A stretch of 64,000 nt of DNA. Origin: Nesterenkonia aurantiaca (GTDB lineage: Bacteria; Actinomycetota; Actinomycetes; Actinomycetales; Micrococcaceae). This document shows positions 34,035 through 42,098 of this stretch, piece by piece (the first letter of the stretch is position 1; each line of letters begins with the position of its first letter). Below the pieces are notes generated by a model. The model had not been told where the DNA came from, did not search any database, and saw only the letters and a program-made list of their open reading frames with translations. The stretch lies in NCBI RefSeq assembly GCF_004364585.1, contig NZ_SOAN01000003.1, forward strand, positions 1 to 64,000, in the 5' to 3' direction. A program made the translations under genes and the position numbers.

Positions 34035-34844
34035 GTGCCTGAGGGAGATACCGTGTTCCGGCAGGCGGCCGCGCTGCACGCCGCCCTCGCCGGCAAGGTG
34101 CTGACGGCCAGCGACTTCCGGGTTCCGAAGCATGCCACGGCCGATCTCTCCGGCCGGACCGTGGAGCAGGTGATCGCCCGGGGCAAGCACCTGGTGATGC
34201 GGTTCGGTGATCTCACGGTGCACTCCCACCTGAAGATGGAGGGGACCTGGCACGTCTATCTCCGCGACGCTGCGGGCGCGCGACCTCGTTGGCGTCGTCC
34301 GGCCCATACGGCGCGCTGTGTGCTGCGCACCCAGGACCAGGAAGCTGTGGGCTTTTCACTGGGAGAGCTGAACATCCTCTCCGCGGCCGAGGAGCAGGAG
34401 AAGCTCGCCCACCTGGGCCCTGATCTCCTCGGACCGGACTGGGATCCCGCCGAGGCGACCCGTCGGCTGCTGTCGGTGCCACAACGCAGCATCGGAGTGG
34501 CCCTGCTGGATCAGAGCAACCTGGCCGGCGTGGGCAACGTCTTCCGCAGCGAGATCTGTTTCCTGGCAGGGATCCTGCCCAGTCGTCCCGTGGCGGAGGT
34601 GGCGAACCTCGCGCGGGTGATCGAGCTCAGCGAGAAGCTGCTGACGGTGAATCGGCTGCGGATCCGGCGATGCACCACCGCCAACCCCACCTCGGGGCCG
34701 CCGTATTGGGTCTACGGGCGCGGCGGCAAGCCCTGCATGCGCTGTGGGACCCGGTTGCGCAAGAGTGAGCTCGGCGAGGCCGAGCTGCGCAAAGCCGCCG
34801 TGGAAGATCGCGTGATCTACTTCTGCCCGTCCTGCCAGAGGTGA
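34035..34844 (+). CDS. Fpg/Nei family DNA glycosylase (endonuclease VIII-like)
   Basis: A 269-residue base-excision repair enzyme that removes oxidised bases and cleaves the strand. It starts PEGDTV, giving the catalytic Pro2 and Glu3; the lysine lies in LTVHSHLKMEG; the helix-two-turn-helix is LLDQSNLAGVGNVFRSEI; the C-terminal zinc finger is CMRCGTRL...FCPSC. PEGD and the overall pattern favour actinobacterial Nei over Fpg. It begins one base after the nuclease-like gene, so the two are co-transcribed. Confidence 0.92.
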   Translation: MPEGDTVFRQAAALHAALAGKVLTASDFRVPKHATADLSGRTVEQVIARGKHLVMRFGDLTVHSHLKMEGTWHVYLRDAAGARPRWRRPAHTARCVLRTQDQEAVGFSLGELNILSAAEEQEKLAHLGPDLLGPDWDPAEATRRLLSVPQRSIGVALLDQSNLAGVGNVFRSEICFLAGILPSRPVAEVANLARVIELSEKLLTVNRLRIRRCTTANPTSGPPYWVYGRGGKPCMRCGTRLRKSELGEAELRKAAVEDRVIYFCPSCQR

Positions 34845-34849
34845 TCGCG

Positions 34850-34869
34850 CTGGGACCCGCGTGTCCCAG
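34850..34869. terminator. Hairpin between convergent nei and tetR
   Basis: CTGGGAC (34850-34856) pairs with GTCCCAG (34863-34869) around a 6-base loop, starting 6 bases after the nei stop. It lacks a U-tract, like many high-GC actinobacterial terminators. Confidence 0.4.
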
Positions 34870-34903
34870 AACGCCGGCTCCCTAGAACCCGACAGCCCCA
34901 GAT

Positions 34904-35509
34904 TCAGGACTGCGCGGAATCGGCATTCGGCACAGTCGCGAACGCGATGTCCAGAGCTTCGAGCATCTCGATATCACCCTCGTGCTCGGCCCAGTGCGAG
35001 AACGCGGTGTCGAAGCAGGTCAGCGCGGTGTAGACCAGCACCCGCGCGCGCAGATCGCGCCAGGCCGCCTGCCCCTGAATCGCCGGGGCCAGCGTCGGGA
35101 TCAAGGACTGAGCCAGGTTCATCTGTTGTTCGAGGTGTCCGGCGCGCAGCGAGTCACTGGTGTTGACCACGCGCAGCAGTCGGGACCAGCGGCCGCGCTC
35201 GGTGCGGATGTTCTCCGCGACGTGGCGCAGCGTCTGGTGCAGCGATTCCCAGGGGCCCAGTCGGGTGAGGTGGTCCTGAAGCAGCGCGGGCAGGTCGCCG
35301 CTGGTCGGCGGCAGGTCCCCGAAGAGCACCTCCTCCTTGGTGCCGAAGTAGCGATAGAAGGTCCGCGGTGAGATGCCCGCGGTGGAGGCGATGTCATCGA
35401 CGGGAGTCTCGTCGTAGCCGCGCTCCTCGAAGAGTCGCAGGGCGACATCCGCCAGCTCTCCGCGCAGGGCCCCGCGCGCCCGCTCCCTGATACCGATCGA
35501 TTCACCCAT
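34904..35509 (-). CDS. TetR-family regulator
   Basis: A 201-residue repressor. The N-terminal HTH (VDDIASTAGISPRTFYRYFG, residues about 37-56) is typical TetR; the C-terminal two thirds is a variable ligand domain. It is divergent from the MFS drug-type exporter, the classic arrangement for local repression, and a perfect palindrome lies between them. TAGACT sits 6 bases upstream of the ATG on the minus strand, so its mRNA is probably leaderless. The ligand is unknown but probably an MFS substrate. Confidence 0.9.
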   Translation of the reverse strand: MGESIGIRERARGALRGELADVALRLFEERGYDETPVDDIASTAGISPRTFYRYFGTKEEVLFGDLPPTSGDLPALLQDHLTRLGPWESLHQTLRHVAENIRTERGRWSRLLRVVNTSDSLRAGHLEQQMNLAQSLIPTLAPAIQGQAAWRDLRARVLVYTALTCFDTAFSHWAEHEGDIEMLEALDIAFATVPNADSAQS

Positions 35510-35532
35510 GTGTCCAGTCTAACTGTCGGTTC

Positions 35533-35547
35533 TGGCAGACTCTGCCA
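35533..35547. promoter_or_regulatory. TetR operator candidate
   Basis: TGGCAGA-C-TCTGCCA is a perfect 15-base palindrome in the tetR/MFS divergent region. It lies upstream of TAGACT of tetR (35516-35521, minus) and ends 9 bases before TATAGT (35557-35562), a likely -10 of the MFS gene. One dimer here could block both promoters. Confidence 0.75.
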
Positions 35548-35629
35548 CGATAGTCATATAGTGTCTCTGCGTGGGGCTTCCCCTCTCCGCGCCGGTCCCT
35601 CGCGTGGTTTTCTTCCAAGGAGTTCAACA

Positions 35630-37090
35630 GTGTCTCTCAGCACAGCGGCCGAAACGCGGCCAGAAGTGATCGATCCTCGAGGCATGCGAGTCATCTGGCT
35701 GCTGCTGATCTCTGCATTCGTCGCAATCCTCAACGAAACAACCATGGGGATCGCGATCCCGCAGCTCAACGTGGAGCTGGGGATCGATCCCTCGCTGGGG
35801 CAGTGGCTGACCAGCGCGTTCATGCTGACCATGGCGGTCGTCATCCCGGTCACCGGCCTGGTCCTGCAGCGATTCAGCACCCGCGGCGTCTACCTGACGG
35901 CGATGACCCTGTTCACCCTTGGGACGCTGATATGCCTCCTCGCCCCCGGATTCAGCGTGCTGCTGCTGGGACGGATCGTGCAGGCCTCAGGCACCGCGAT
36001 CATGATGCCGCTGCTGATGACCACCGTGATGAACGTGGTTCCCGAGCACTCTCGCGGCCGGATCATGGGCCGGGCCGGCATCGTGATGGCGCTGGCCCCC
36101 GCCATCGGTCCCACCGTCTCGGGTCTGATCCTAGACTCGTTGAACTGGCGCTGGATCTTCGGGCTGATTCTGCCCATTGCAGTGATCGCGCTGCTGATCG
36201 GCGCGAAGTGGATGCTGAACCTGGGGGAGTCGCAGTACAAGCGCATCGACGTGGCCTCGGTCATTCTCTCCGCCCTGGGCTTCGGCGGCGCGGTCTTCGC
36301 GCTGAGCCAGCTCGGCAGCGCACACGGCACCGAGTCCGCAGACACCCCGACCAGCGTGATTGCGCTGATGCTCGTCGCCGCCGTGGTGTCCCTCGCGCTG
36401 TTCGTGTGGCGCCAGCTTCGGCTGCAGCGCCGCGAGCAGGCGCTGCTGGACCTGCGGGTGTTCCGCTCGGTGAACTTCACGATGGCGGTCGTGGTGATGA
36501 CGATCCTCGCGCTGGCGATGTTCGGCAGCCTCACGCTGCTGCCGCTCTACCTGCAGAACGTTGTCGGCCTCTCGGCCACCCAGGCGGGACTGATCGTTCT
36601 GCCGGGCTCCGTGGTGATGGGCATCCTGGGCCCCATCGTGGGACGCATCTACGACGCCCGCGGCCCACGGCCGCTGCTGATTCCGGGCACCATGCTGGTC
36701 TCGGCCGGGCTCTGGTCCTACAGCCTGGTGGGTGAGAACACCCCGGTCGCGCTGCTGGCCAGCATCCAGATCGCGATGTCCATCGGCCTGGCGATGTCCT
36801 TCACCCCGCTGTTCTCAGCCTCGCTGAGCTCGCTGCGGCCCAGCCTGTACTCCCACGGCTCCGCGGTGCTGAACACTCTGCAACAGGTGGGTGGCGCCGT
36901 CGGCGTGGCATTGCTGATCACCACGATGTCCCGAGTCGCGGCTCAGGAATCGGGCTCGCTCGGGGAGATCGCGGCGCAGGCCTCCGGTGCGCAGTCGGCG
37001 TTCATGATCGCCGGGATCGTGTCGCTGGCGGCCGTGGTCGGTGCGTTCTTCGTGCGGTCTCCGTCGCGTATCGCGCAGCAGCAGCGCTGA
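35630..37090 (+). CDS. MFS multidrug exporter (DHA2/EmrB-type)
   Basis: A 486-residue proton-coupled exporter with about 14 predicted helices, typical of the DHA2 family. The first helix has FVAILNETTMGIAIPQL, with the family acidic/Asn positions, and LGQWLTSAFMLTMAVVIPVTG is the second. Motif-C-like GPTVSG follows in helix 5. GTG 35630, with AAGGAG 7 bases upstream, starts MSLSTAAETR. It is under the divergent TetR. The drug spectrum cannot be inferred. Confidence 0.9.
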   Translation: MSLSTAAETRPEVIDPRGMRVIWLLLISAFVAILNETTMGIAIPQLNVELGIDPSLGQWLTSAFMLTMAVVIPVTGLVLQRFSTRGVYLTAMTLFTLGTLICLLAPGFSVLLLGRIVQASGTAIMMPLLMTTVMNVVPEHSRGRIMGRAGIVMALAPAIGPTVSGLILDSLNWRWIFGLILPIAVIALLIGAKWMLNLGESQYKRIDVASVILSALGFGGAVFALSQLGSAHGTESADTPTSVIALMLVAAVVSLALFVWRQLRLQRREQALLDLRVFRSVNFTMAVVVMTILALAMFGSLTLLPLYLQNVVGLSATQAGLIVLPGSVVMGILGPIVGRIYDARGPRPLLIPGTMLVSAGLWSYSLVGENTPVALLASIQIAMSIGLAMSFTPLFSASLSSLRPSLYSHGSAVLNTLQQVGGAVGVALLITTMSRVAAQESGSLGEIAAQASGAQSAFMIAGIVSLAAVVGAFFVRSPSRIAQQQR

Positions 37091-37109
37091 TACAGGCAGG
37101 GCGTCACGG

Positions 37110-37313
37110 TCAGCGTTTATCCAGCGCCTTCTCATGGTGCGCGGCCTCGGCGCCGGTCTTCTCGGACTCCACCAGGTAGACCGGGTCCTCCGCGGAGGCC
37201 CGGAAGGTCTGCCCCTGGAACTCCAGGTCCTTGCTGTGCTTGCTCGTCACGGTCCCGTGGGTCTTGCCCTGCGGGGTGTTCCAGGAGACCTTATCGCCCT
37301 TGCTGAATGCCAT
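37110..37313 (-). CDS. DUF2945 (hypervirulence-associated TUDOR-like) protein
   Basis: A 67-residue basic protein: MAFSKGDKVSWNTPQGKTHG followed by a VTSKHSKDLEFQG segment. This is the whole DUF2945 domain, an SH3/TUDOR-like barrel common in actinobacteria and rhizobia. I took ATG 37313, since the upstream extension is Pro-rich and unlike the family. It lies just after the gene at 37345-37668 on the same strand, 31 bases apart. Its biological role is not established. Confidence 0.8.
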   Translation of the reverse strand: MAFSKGDKVSWNTPQGKTHGTVTSKHSKDLEFQGQTFRASAEDPVYLVESEKTGAEAAHHEKALDKR

Positions 37314-37344
37314 GGTGGTGCCTGCTCTCTGCTGCGGTGGAGGA

Positions 37345-37668
37345 TCAGTCGGCGTCGTCGAACTTCTCCCGGTTGGCCCAGGTCTCACCGGGGTCCCCAC
37401 CCCAGGCGTCCCAGGCGACCCGGCCGGGGCTGGGGTAGCCGTCCTGTCCGTGGTGGAAGCCCTCGGCTTCGCGGTCCACGGTATGCCGGGCGAAGTACTG
37501 GCGCATCTTGTGGATGTGCTCCAGCGGCACCTCGGAGCGCTCGGCGAGCTCTTCGGCCCGGTGGCGTCCGGTGTCGGTGAAGCCCTTGCCGGCCTTGCCC
37601 TCGTCGATCCAGCTCAGGGCGCGCTGGGCGGCGTGCGCGACGTCCTGCGGGGGAGTGTGGCCGGTCAT
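37345..37668 (-). CDS. Small conserved protein of unknown function
   Basis: A 107-residue soluble protein with a good AGGAGG ribosome site. The centre predicts helical (HRAEELAERSEVPLEHIHKM), and the C-terminal half contains RHTVDREAEGF, then GYPSPGRVAWDAWGGDPG. That last motif also occurs, from memory, next to phage portal or head proteins and in stand-alone actinobacterial proteins. Paired with a DUF2945 gene and lacking any phage genes here, it is more likely a host stress-type protein. Function unknown. Confidence 0.65.
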   Translation of the reverse strand: MTGHTPPQDVAHAAQRALSWIDEGKAGKGFTDTGRHRAEELAERSEVPLEHIHKMRQYFARHTVDREAEGFHHGQDGYPSPGRVAWDAWGGDPGETWANREKFDDAD

Positions 37669-37769
37669 GGGGAACCTCCTGGGTAGGGTCTGTTCTGGTG
37701 TCACTGTACTGGTCTGGCGAACCTGCTCAACAACCTCCGGGTGCCCTGCCCCGAGAGCAGGTTCCCCGG

Positions 37770-39011
37770 TCAGGCGCTGCCAGGCCGACGGCGGCGGCTG
37801 ACCAGGATCACGGCCAGCAGCGTGGAGAGCAGGTAGACCACTCCGACCGCCATCCAGCCCAGCGTGAAGCCGCCGCCGGAGCTGATCAGCAGACCCATGC
37901 CCAGCGGGCCGATCGCGAACCCGGCGAACATCCCGGCGGTGACCACCCCGGAAGAGGAGGCCATCTTCGCCGAGGGGATGCTGCGCAGCAGCACGCTCAT
38001 CAGCACCACCGAGACCCCGAGCGCCGAGGCGCCGTGGAGCACCACCGCGGTCCAGAGCAGCGCAGCCCAGCCGGTGGCGTCGGCGCCGAGGAAGGCGCCC
38101 ACGCCGGCCAACGCGGTCAGCGCCAGGATCAGCAGAAGCAGCGGCCCGGAGGTGCCTCGGGCCATCACCCGAGCCCAGCCGATCCGAGCGGTCACCCCGA
38201 CCACGCCGGCGACGGCGGCCGTGGCGCCGCCGAGGATCAGTGAGAAATCGAGCTCGCGGACCGCGAAGAGCGGCAGATAGACGTTGGTGGCCTGCACGCC
38301 GATCCCGTTGAGGCAGCCGAACGCGGCCAGCGCCCAGACGGCGGCCGAGTGCCCGCGGGGTGCGGCGGGGGACTCTGCGGAGGCGTCGGAGCTGCCGGAG
38401 GTCGAACCCTCTGAGCTTGGCCTGGCCTCGCGGGTGGGGTGCAGCAGCGGGACGGTGCGCAGAATGCGCCAGGTGAGGAGCAGCAGCAGCAGCGGCAGCA
38501 GGGCCGTGAGCAGGGCTGTGCCGCGCCAGCCGACCAGCACCGCGAGCAGCGGAAAGCTCAGGCTGGCCACCAGCTGGCTGACCTGGACTCCGGACTGCTT
38601 GACCCCGACCCAGCCGATGCGCTTGCTCGCCGGGACCCGTTCGAGCAGGATCCGGTTGGTGACCCCGTTGGTGAAGGACTGGGCGACACCGGAGAGGCCG
38701 GCGGCGATGAGGAGCACCAGATATCCGCCGGGGACCCCGGCGAGGCCCAGGGCAAGGGCGGCGATCAGAAAGACAGCTGTCATGAGCGTGAGATCGGAGC
38801 GCCGATCGGCGAGTCGGCCCAACGTGGCGTTGCCGACCGCGGCGCAGGCGAAACAGACGGTGGCCAGCAGTCCGAACTGCGCCTCGCTGATCCCGAGGTC
38901 GGTGATGATCGCTTCGCTGGTGGCGCTGAGCCCGTAGAGCAGCAGCGGGCCTGCAGCCACGGCGCCGAGCAGGATGCTCAGCAGTCCAGGCCCCGCCGAT
39001 TCCTTGCGCAT
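37770..39011 (-). CDS. MFS transporter
   Basis: A 413-residue, 12-helix major facilitator. Motif A appears after helix 2 as LGRLADRRSDLTL. The mid-loop (about 190-215) is Ser/Glu-rich. Residues such as GVKQSGVQVSQLVASL in helix 5 are common in sugar-phosphate/cyanate-like MFS subgroups. I chose ATG 39011 because CGGAGGTG precedes it; the longer reading would run through tRNA-Ser. Substrate and direction unknown. Confidence 0.87.
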   Translation of the reverse strand: MRKESAGPGLLSILLGAVAAGPLLLYGLSATSEAIITDLGISEAQFGLLATVCFACAAVGNATLGRLADRRSDLTLMTAVFLIAALALGLAGVPGGYLVLLIAAGLSGVAQSFTNGVTNRILLERVPASKRIGWVGVKQSGVQVSQLVASLSFPLLAVLVGWRGTALLTALLPLLLLLLTWRILRTVPLLHPTREARPSSEGSTSGSSDASAESPAAPRGHSAAVWALAAFGCLNGIGVQATNVYLPLFAVRELDFSLILGGATAAVAGVVGVTARIGWARVMARGTSGPLLLLILALTALAGVGAFLGADATGWAALLWTAVVLHGASALGVSVVLMSVLLRSIPSAKMASSSGVVTAGMFAGFAIGPLGMGLLISSGGGFTLGWMAVGVVYLLSTLLAVILVSRRRRPGSA

Positions 39012-39098
39012 CCACACCTCCGCTTCACCACCGGTGTCCGCGTGGTCGGGGCGGAAGAAGACCGTTCTGAACTGCTGCAGCCACCCGCCACAGTGACC

Positions 39099-39130
39099 GA
39101 TGTGGGGCCCCGGCTGCGGGACCCCACATC
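39099..39130 (-). terminator. Hairpin downstream of tRNA-Ser
   Basis: GATGTGGGG (39099-39107) pairs with CCCCACATC (39122-39130) around a GC-rich loop. It starts 9 bases beyond the tRNA 3' end in the direction of transcription and has no U-run. Probably the tRNA-Ser terminator. Confidence 0.5.
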
Positions 39131-39138
39131 TCATAGAG

Positions 39139-39226
39139 CGGAGCGCGTGGGATTCGAACCCACGGTGCGGGGTTGCCGCACACTGGTTTTCAAGACCAGC
39201 TCCTTCGGCCGCTCGGACAGCGCTCC
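39139..39226 (-). tRNA. tRNA-Ser (anticodon TGA)
   Basis: An 88-nt class II tRNA on the minus strand. The acceptor stem is GGAGCGC/GCGCTCC with discriminator G; the anticodon loop CTTGAAA gives TGA, decoding UCN serine codons. The long variable arm (GTGCGGCAACCCCGCAC) and the T-arm GGTTCGAATC are intact. The 3' CCA is not encoded. Confidence 0.96.
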
Positions 39227-39283
39227 TGGGCTTTTCAGCCGGCGTGGAGCTCTCCGGTGTTTCGTGGAAAACTCCAGACACAG

Positions 39284-39289
39284 ACTATA
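39284..39289 (-). promoter_or_regulatory. -10 element of the tRNA-Ser promoter
   Basis: TATAGT on the minus strand, about 58 bases before the tRNA 5' end, is a strong -10 match. No good -35 is present at the expected distance. It is identical to the -10 of tRNA-Arg, supporting the call. Confidence 0.5.
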
Positions 39290-39328
39290 CGTGAGTCGCA
39301 GAGACGGATCGAGTTGAGGAGCGCGAGC

Positions 39329-40318
39329 ATGAGAGCAGTGCACTACACCGAGGCCGGAGGACCGGAGGTCATCGCCCTCGCGGACCAGGCAGACCCCACA
39401 CCCGCAGAGGGGCAGGTGCTGATCGAGGTCGCCGCCGCAGGACTGAACCGTGCCGATGTGATGCAGCGCCTCGGGGCGTATCCGCCGCCGATGGGCGCCT
39501 CGGAGATTCCCGGGCTGGAAGTCTCAGGCCGAGTCCTCGCGGCAGGTCCCGGTGCGGACGTGGCCGTGCAGGAGCTGATCGGCAAGGAGGTCGTGGCGCT
39601 GCTGGCCGGAGGTGGCTACGCCGAGAAGGTGGTCGTCGATGCCCGCCACGTGCTGCCGATCCCGGCAGGGGTCAGCCTGACCGATGCCGCCGGTCTCATC
39701 GAGGTGGCGGCCACCGTGCATTCGAATCTGCGCGGGGAGGCTCAGGTGCAGCCCGGGGACAGCGTGTTGGTCCATGGCGGCACCGGAGGCATCGGATCCT
39801 TCGCGCTGCAGTACCTGCACGGGCTCGGGGCCAAGGTGCTGACCACGGTCGGTTCCGCGCAGAAGGCGAGCCTCGCCGTTGAACTCGGGGCAGATCACGT
39901 GATCAACTACCGCGAGGAGGACCTCGGTGGGCGGGTCCAGGAGCTCACCGAGGGTCGCGGGGTGGATGTGATCTTCGACGTCGTCGGGGCGAAGTACCTC
40001 GAGACGAACCTGCGCTCACTGGCCACCGCCGGGCGGCTGGTGATCATCGGGCTGCAGGGCGGGCGCACCGCCGAGCTGGACCTGGGCCTGATGTTGGCCA
40101 AGCGGCTGCGCATCATCGCCACCACGCTGCGCGCCCGCGAGGCCGAAGCCAAGGCCGAGATCGTCCAAGCCGTGGGGGAGGAGATCTGGCCGCTGATCGA
40201 ATCCGGGCAGATCACGATCCAGACGGACAAGACCTTCCCGCTGGAACAGGCCGCCGCGGCGCATGAGTACTTCGACTCCGGCACCCACACCGGCAAGATC
40301 CTGCTCACCATGAAGTGA
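39329..40318 (+). CDS. NAD(P)H-dependent quinone oxidoreductase
   Basis: A 329-residue zinc-free medium-chain reductase of the QOR type, reducing quinones with NADPH. AGLNRADVMQRLGAYPPP and the GTGGIGSFALQYLHGLG segment with the coenzyme loop are typical, and no zinc-binding cysteines occur. PIG3-like members share the same start (MRAVHYTEAGGPEV). The ATG at 39329 has GAGGAG upstream. Monocistronic; likely detoxification. Confidence 0.9.
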   Translation: MRAVHYTEAGGPEVIALADQADPTPAEGQVLIEVAAAGLNRADVMQRLGAYPPPMGASEIPGLEVSGRVLAAGPGADVAVQELIGKEVVALLAGGGYAEKVVVDARHVLPIPAGVSLTDAAGLIEVAATVHSNLRGEAQVQPGDSVLVHGGTGGIGSFALQYLHGLGAKVLTTVGSAQKASLAVELGADHVINYREEDLGGRVQELTEGRGVDVIFDVVGAKYLETNLRSLATAGRLVIIGLQGGRTAELDLGLMLAKRLRIIATTLRAREAEAKAEIVQAVGEEIWPLIESGQITIQTDKTFPLEQAAAAHEYFDSGTHTGKILLTMK

Positions 40319-40328
40319 CCCCCCTGCG

Positions 40329-40398
40329 TTGAGGGGCGGAATCTCCGAGTAGTTGGGGCGGTTTTCGGGCCCAACAAGTCGGAGAATCCGCCCCTCAA
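40329..40398. repeat. 70-nt two-tier palindrome
   Basis: Arms of 20 bases, TTGAGGGGCGGAATCTCCGA (40329-40348) and 40379-40398, are complementary at 19 of 20 positions. Inside the 30-nt loop a second inverted repeat, GTTGGG (40352-40357) and CCCAAC (40370-40375), can pair too. No U-tract follows on either strand. It lies in the gap after the quinone reductase. Such size and symmetry suggest a dispersed REP-like element or a structured RNA rather than a simple terminator. Confidence 0.75.
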
Positions 40399-40437
40399 GA
40401 TAGGGGGAGGGCGCGATTCGATAGACTTTTGCGCATC

Positions 40438-40866
40438 ATGATGAAGCTCTTTCCCCGCCGCCGCCGCGCCCGTCGCCTCGACAAAGAGCTGGGCAAGGGA
40501 CTGTGGCGTCAGGCCCATGACCGCTACGTCCGGGGTCTGGACCGGTATCACCAGGTCATCGACGGGGTGGCCGACGATGCGACCTACAGCCAGCTGGTGC
40601 TGATCGGCGACGAGCTGGCCGAGGCGCTGGACACCGTCTACGAGCTCTGCCGGAAGGCGCAGGTCAGCCACTTCAGCGATGGCCTCCAGGTGCCCGGCGG
40701 AGCCACCAAGCTGCATTCCTCGCTCTCCCGGGCGGCCAATCACCTGGCCACCACCGCCGAAGCCGCCGCAATGGTGCGGCTGGGCCACGGGGAGCTGGTG
40801 GCGGTGCGCCGCCGGGCCGACCAGGTCAGGGAGGCGCTCCGGGACGCCGCAGACGCGGCGGTCTGA
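40438..40866 (+). CDS. Hypothetical protein
   Basis: A 142-residue, largely helical cytosolic protein with a strongly basic N-terminus (KLFPRRRRARRL) and a C-terminal half rich in Ala/Arg helices (LSRAANHLATTAEAAAMVRL). No family recognised. TAGACT at 40422-40427 is a probable -10. The start could be either ATG 40438 or ATG 40441, with little or no leader. Coding character is good throughout, and it is convergent with the Nudix gene. Confidence 0.6.
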   Translation: MMKLFPRRRRARRLDKELGKGLWRQAHDRYVRGLDRYHQVIDGVADDATYSQLVLIGDELAEALDTVYELCRKAQVSHFSDGLQVPGGATKLHSSLSRAANHLATTAEAAAMVRLGHGELVAVRRRADQVREALRDAADAAV

Positions 40867-40903
40867 GCGGGAGGTCGGATCAGCCGCGGGTCAGTGCGGT
40901 GGG

Positions 40904-41350
40904 TCAGTGCGAGGCGCTGCTCAGCAGTCCCGCGAAGCGGCGGCCGACGTCGACCAGCGAGACCCGGTGCAGACCGTCGATCTCCGCGTGGCTGAACCAG
41001 CGCACGGCGTCGGTGGATCCGTCCGGCTCCACGGTCAGGGAGCCGCCGGTGACCCGCGCCCGGTAGATGATGCGCAGATTCTGCAGCGCGGTCCCGCGTT
41101 CGCTCTCATGGATCCGACGATTCCCCGGGATGATGAAGTTATCGATGCCCAGCAGCTCCTGGACCTCGGCCTCGTAGCCTGATTCCTCGAAGACCTCTCG
41201 GACGACGCCGTCGGCCGGGTCCTCACCCGGGTCCAGCCCGCCACCGGGAAGAGTCCAGCCCTTGGCGGTGCCGCTGACATGCCAATGCGGCAGCAGCATC
41301 CGCCCATCGTGGTCCGTGATGACGGCATAGGCAGCTACTCGAAGGTCCAT
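40904..41350 (-). CDS. Nudix hydrolase
   Basis: A 148-residue pyrophosphohydrolase acting on a nucleoside diphosphate linked to another group. The Nudix box fits GX5EX7REUXEEXGU at residues 37-59 (G37, E43, R51-E52, E55-E56, G58). TACAGT lies 6 bases upstream of the ATG on the minus strand, indicating a leaderless mRNA. Substrate unknown; it stands alone. Confidence 0.9.
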   Translation of the reverse strand: MDLRVAAYAVITDHDGRMLLPHWHVSGTAKGWTLPGGGLDPGEDPADGVVREVFEESGYEAEVQELLGIDNFIIPGNRRIHESERGTALQNLRIIYRARVTGGSLTVEPDGSTDAVRWFSHAEIDGLHRVSLVDVGRRFAGLLSSASH

Positions 41351-41418
41351 CTTGGCACTGTAACACCGGGCGATGTCCGCCCGCGGGGCTAGGCTGAGCC
41401 CGACTGAGAGGCAGGCAG

Positions 41419-42081
41419 ATGCGACCGATTCAAGGCCCCAAACTCCGTTCGTTCCGAGGGGGTGACCTAGAGGCAGGCAGCGTCGAGGCGTTGGAGCGCA
41501 CCGGGCAGGCGGACCGCATCCGCTTAGAGGATGCGGACCTCTCCGGGATGGATCTCTCCGGCGGCAGACTCACCGAATGCCTGCTGCGATCCGTGGCGCT
41601 CGCCGACACAGACTTCTCCGCGGCCTCGGTGTTGGAATCGAGCTGGGAGCGGGTGAACGCCCCACATCTGAAGGCCCCCCGATCCACCTGGCGGGACGTC
41701 TCGGTAGAGGGCAGCCGCTTCGGGGTCGCAGAACTCTACGATGCCGGGATCAGCGGGCTGGTGCTGCGCGGCTGCAAGCTGGACCTGGTGAATCTGCGCA
41801 ATGCTGTCCTGGCGGATGTCTTGTTCGAACACTGCACCATCGCTGAGCTGGACATCTCCGGCGCCCGCGCCACTCGGGTGAAGTTCTCCGACTGCACCGT
41901 GGGTACGCTGGAGGTGCGAGACGCCCGACTGAAAGACGTCGACCTGCGCGGCGCCGCGCTGAGTCGGATCGTCGGGCTCGCCGGACTCAAGGGAGCGGTG
42001 ATCAGTGAGGAACAGCTGGTGGAGCTGGCCCCCTCACTGGCGGATCACCTGGGCCTGGTGGTGTCCGACGCGCCCCGCTGA
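41419..42081 (+). CDS. Pentapeptide-repeat protein
   Basis: A 220-residue protein built mostly of degenerate A(D/N)LXX repeats from about residue 35 to 180 (for example LEDADLSGMDLSGGRLTECL), which fold as a right-handed quadrilateral beta-helix. Some members protect DNA gyrase by mimicking DNA, but that cannot be concluded here. The C-terminal 35 residues are helical and outside the repeat. GAGAGGCAGG lies upstream of the ATG. Confidence 0.85.
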   Translation: MRPIQGPKLRSFRGGDLEAGSVEALERTGQADRIRLEDADLSGMDLSGGRLTECLLRSVALADTDFSAASVLESSWERVNAPHLKAPRSTWRDVSVEGSRFGVAELYDAGISGLVLRGCKLDLVNLRNAVLADVLFEHCTIAELDISGARATRVKFSDCTVGTLEVRDARLKDVDLRGAALSRIVGLAGLKGAVISEEQLVELAPSLADHLGLVVSDAPR

Positions 42082-42098
42082 CCCTCACGCCGCAGGCC

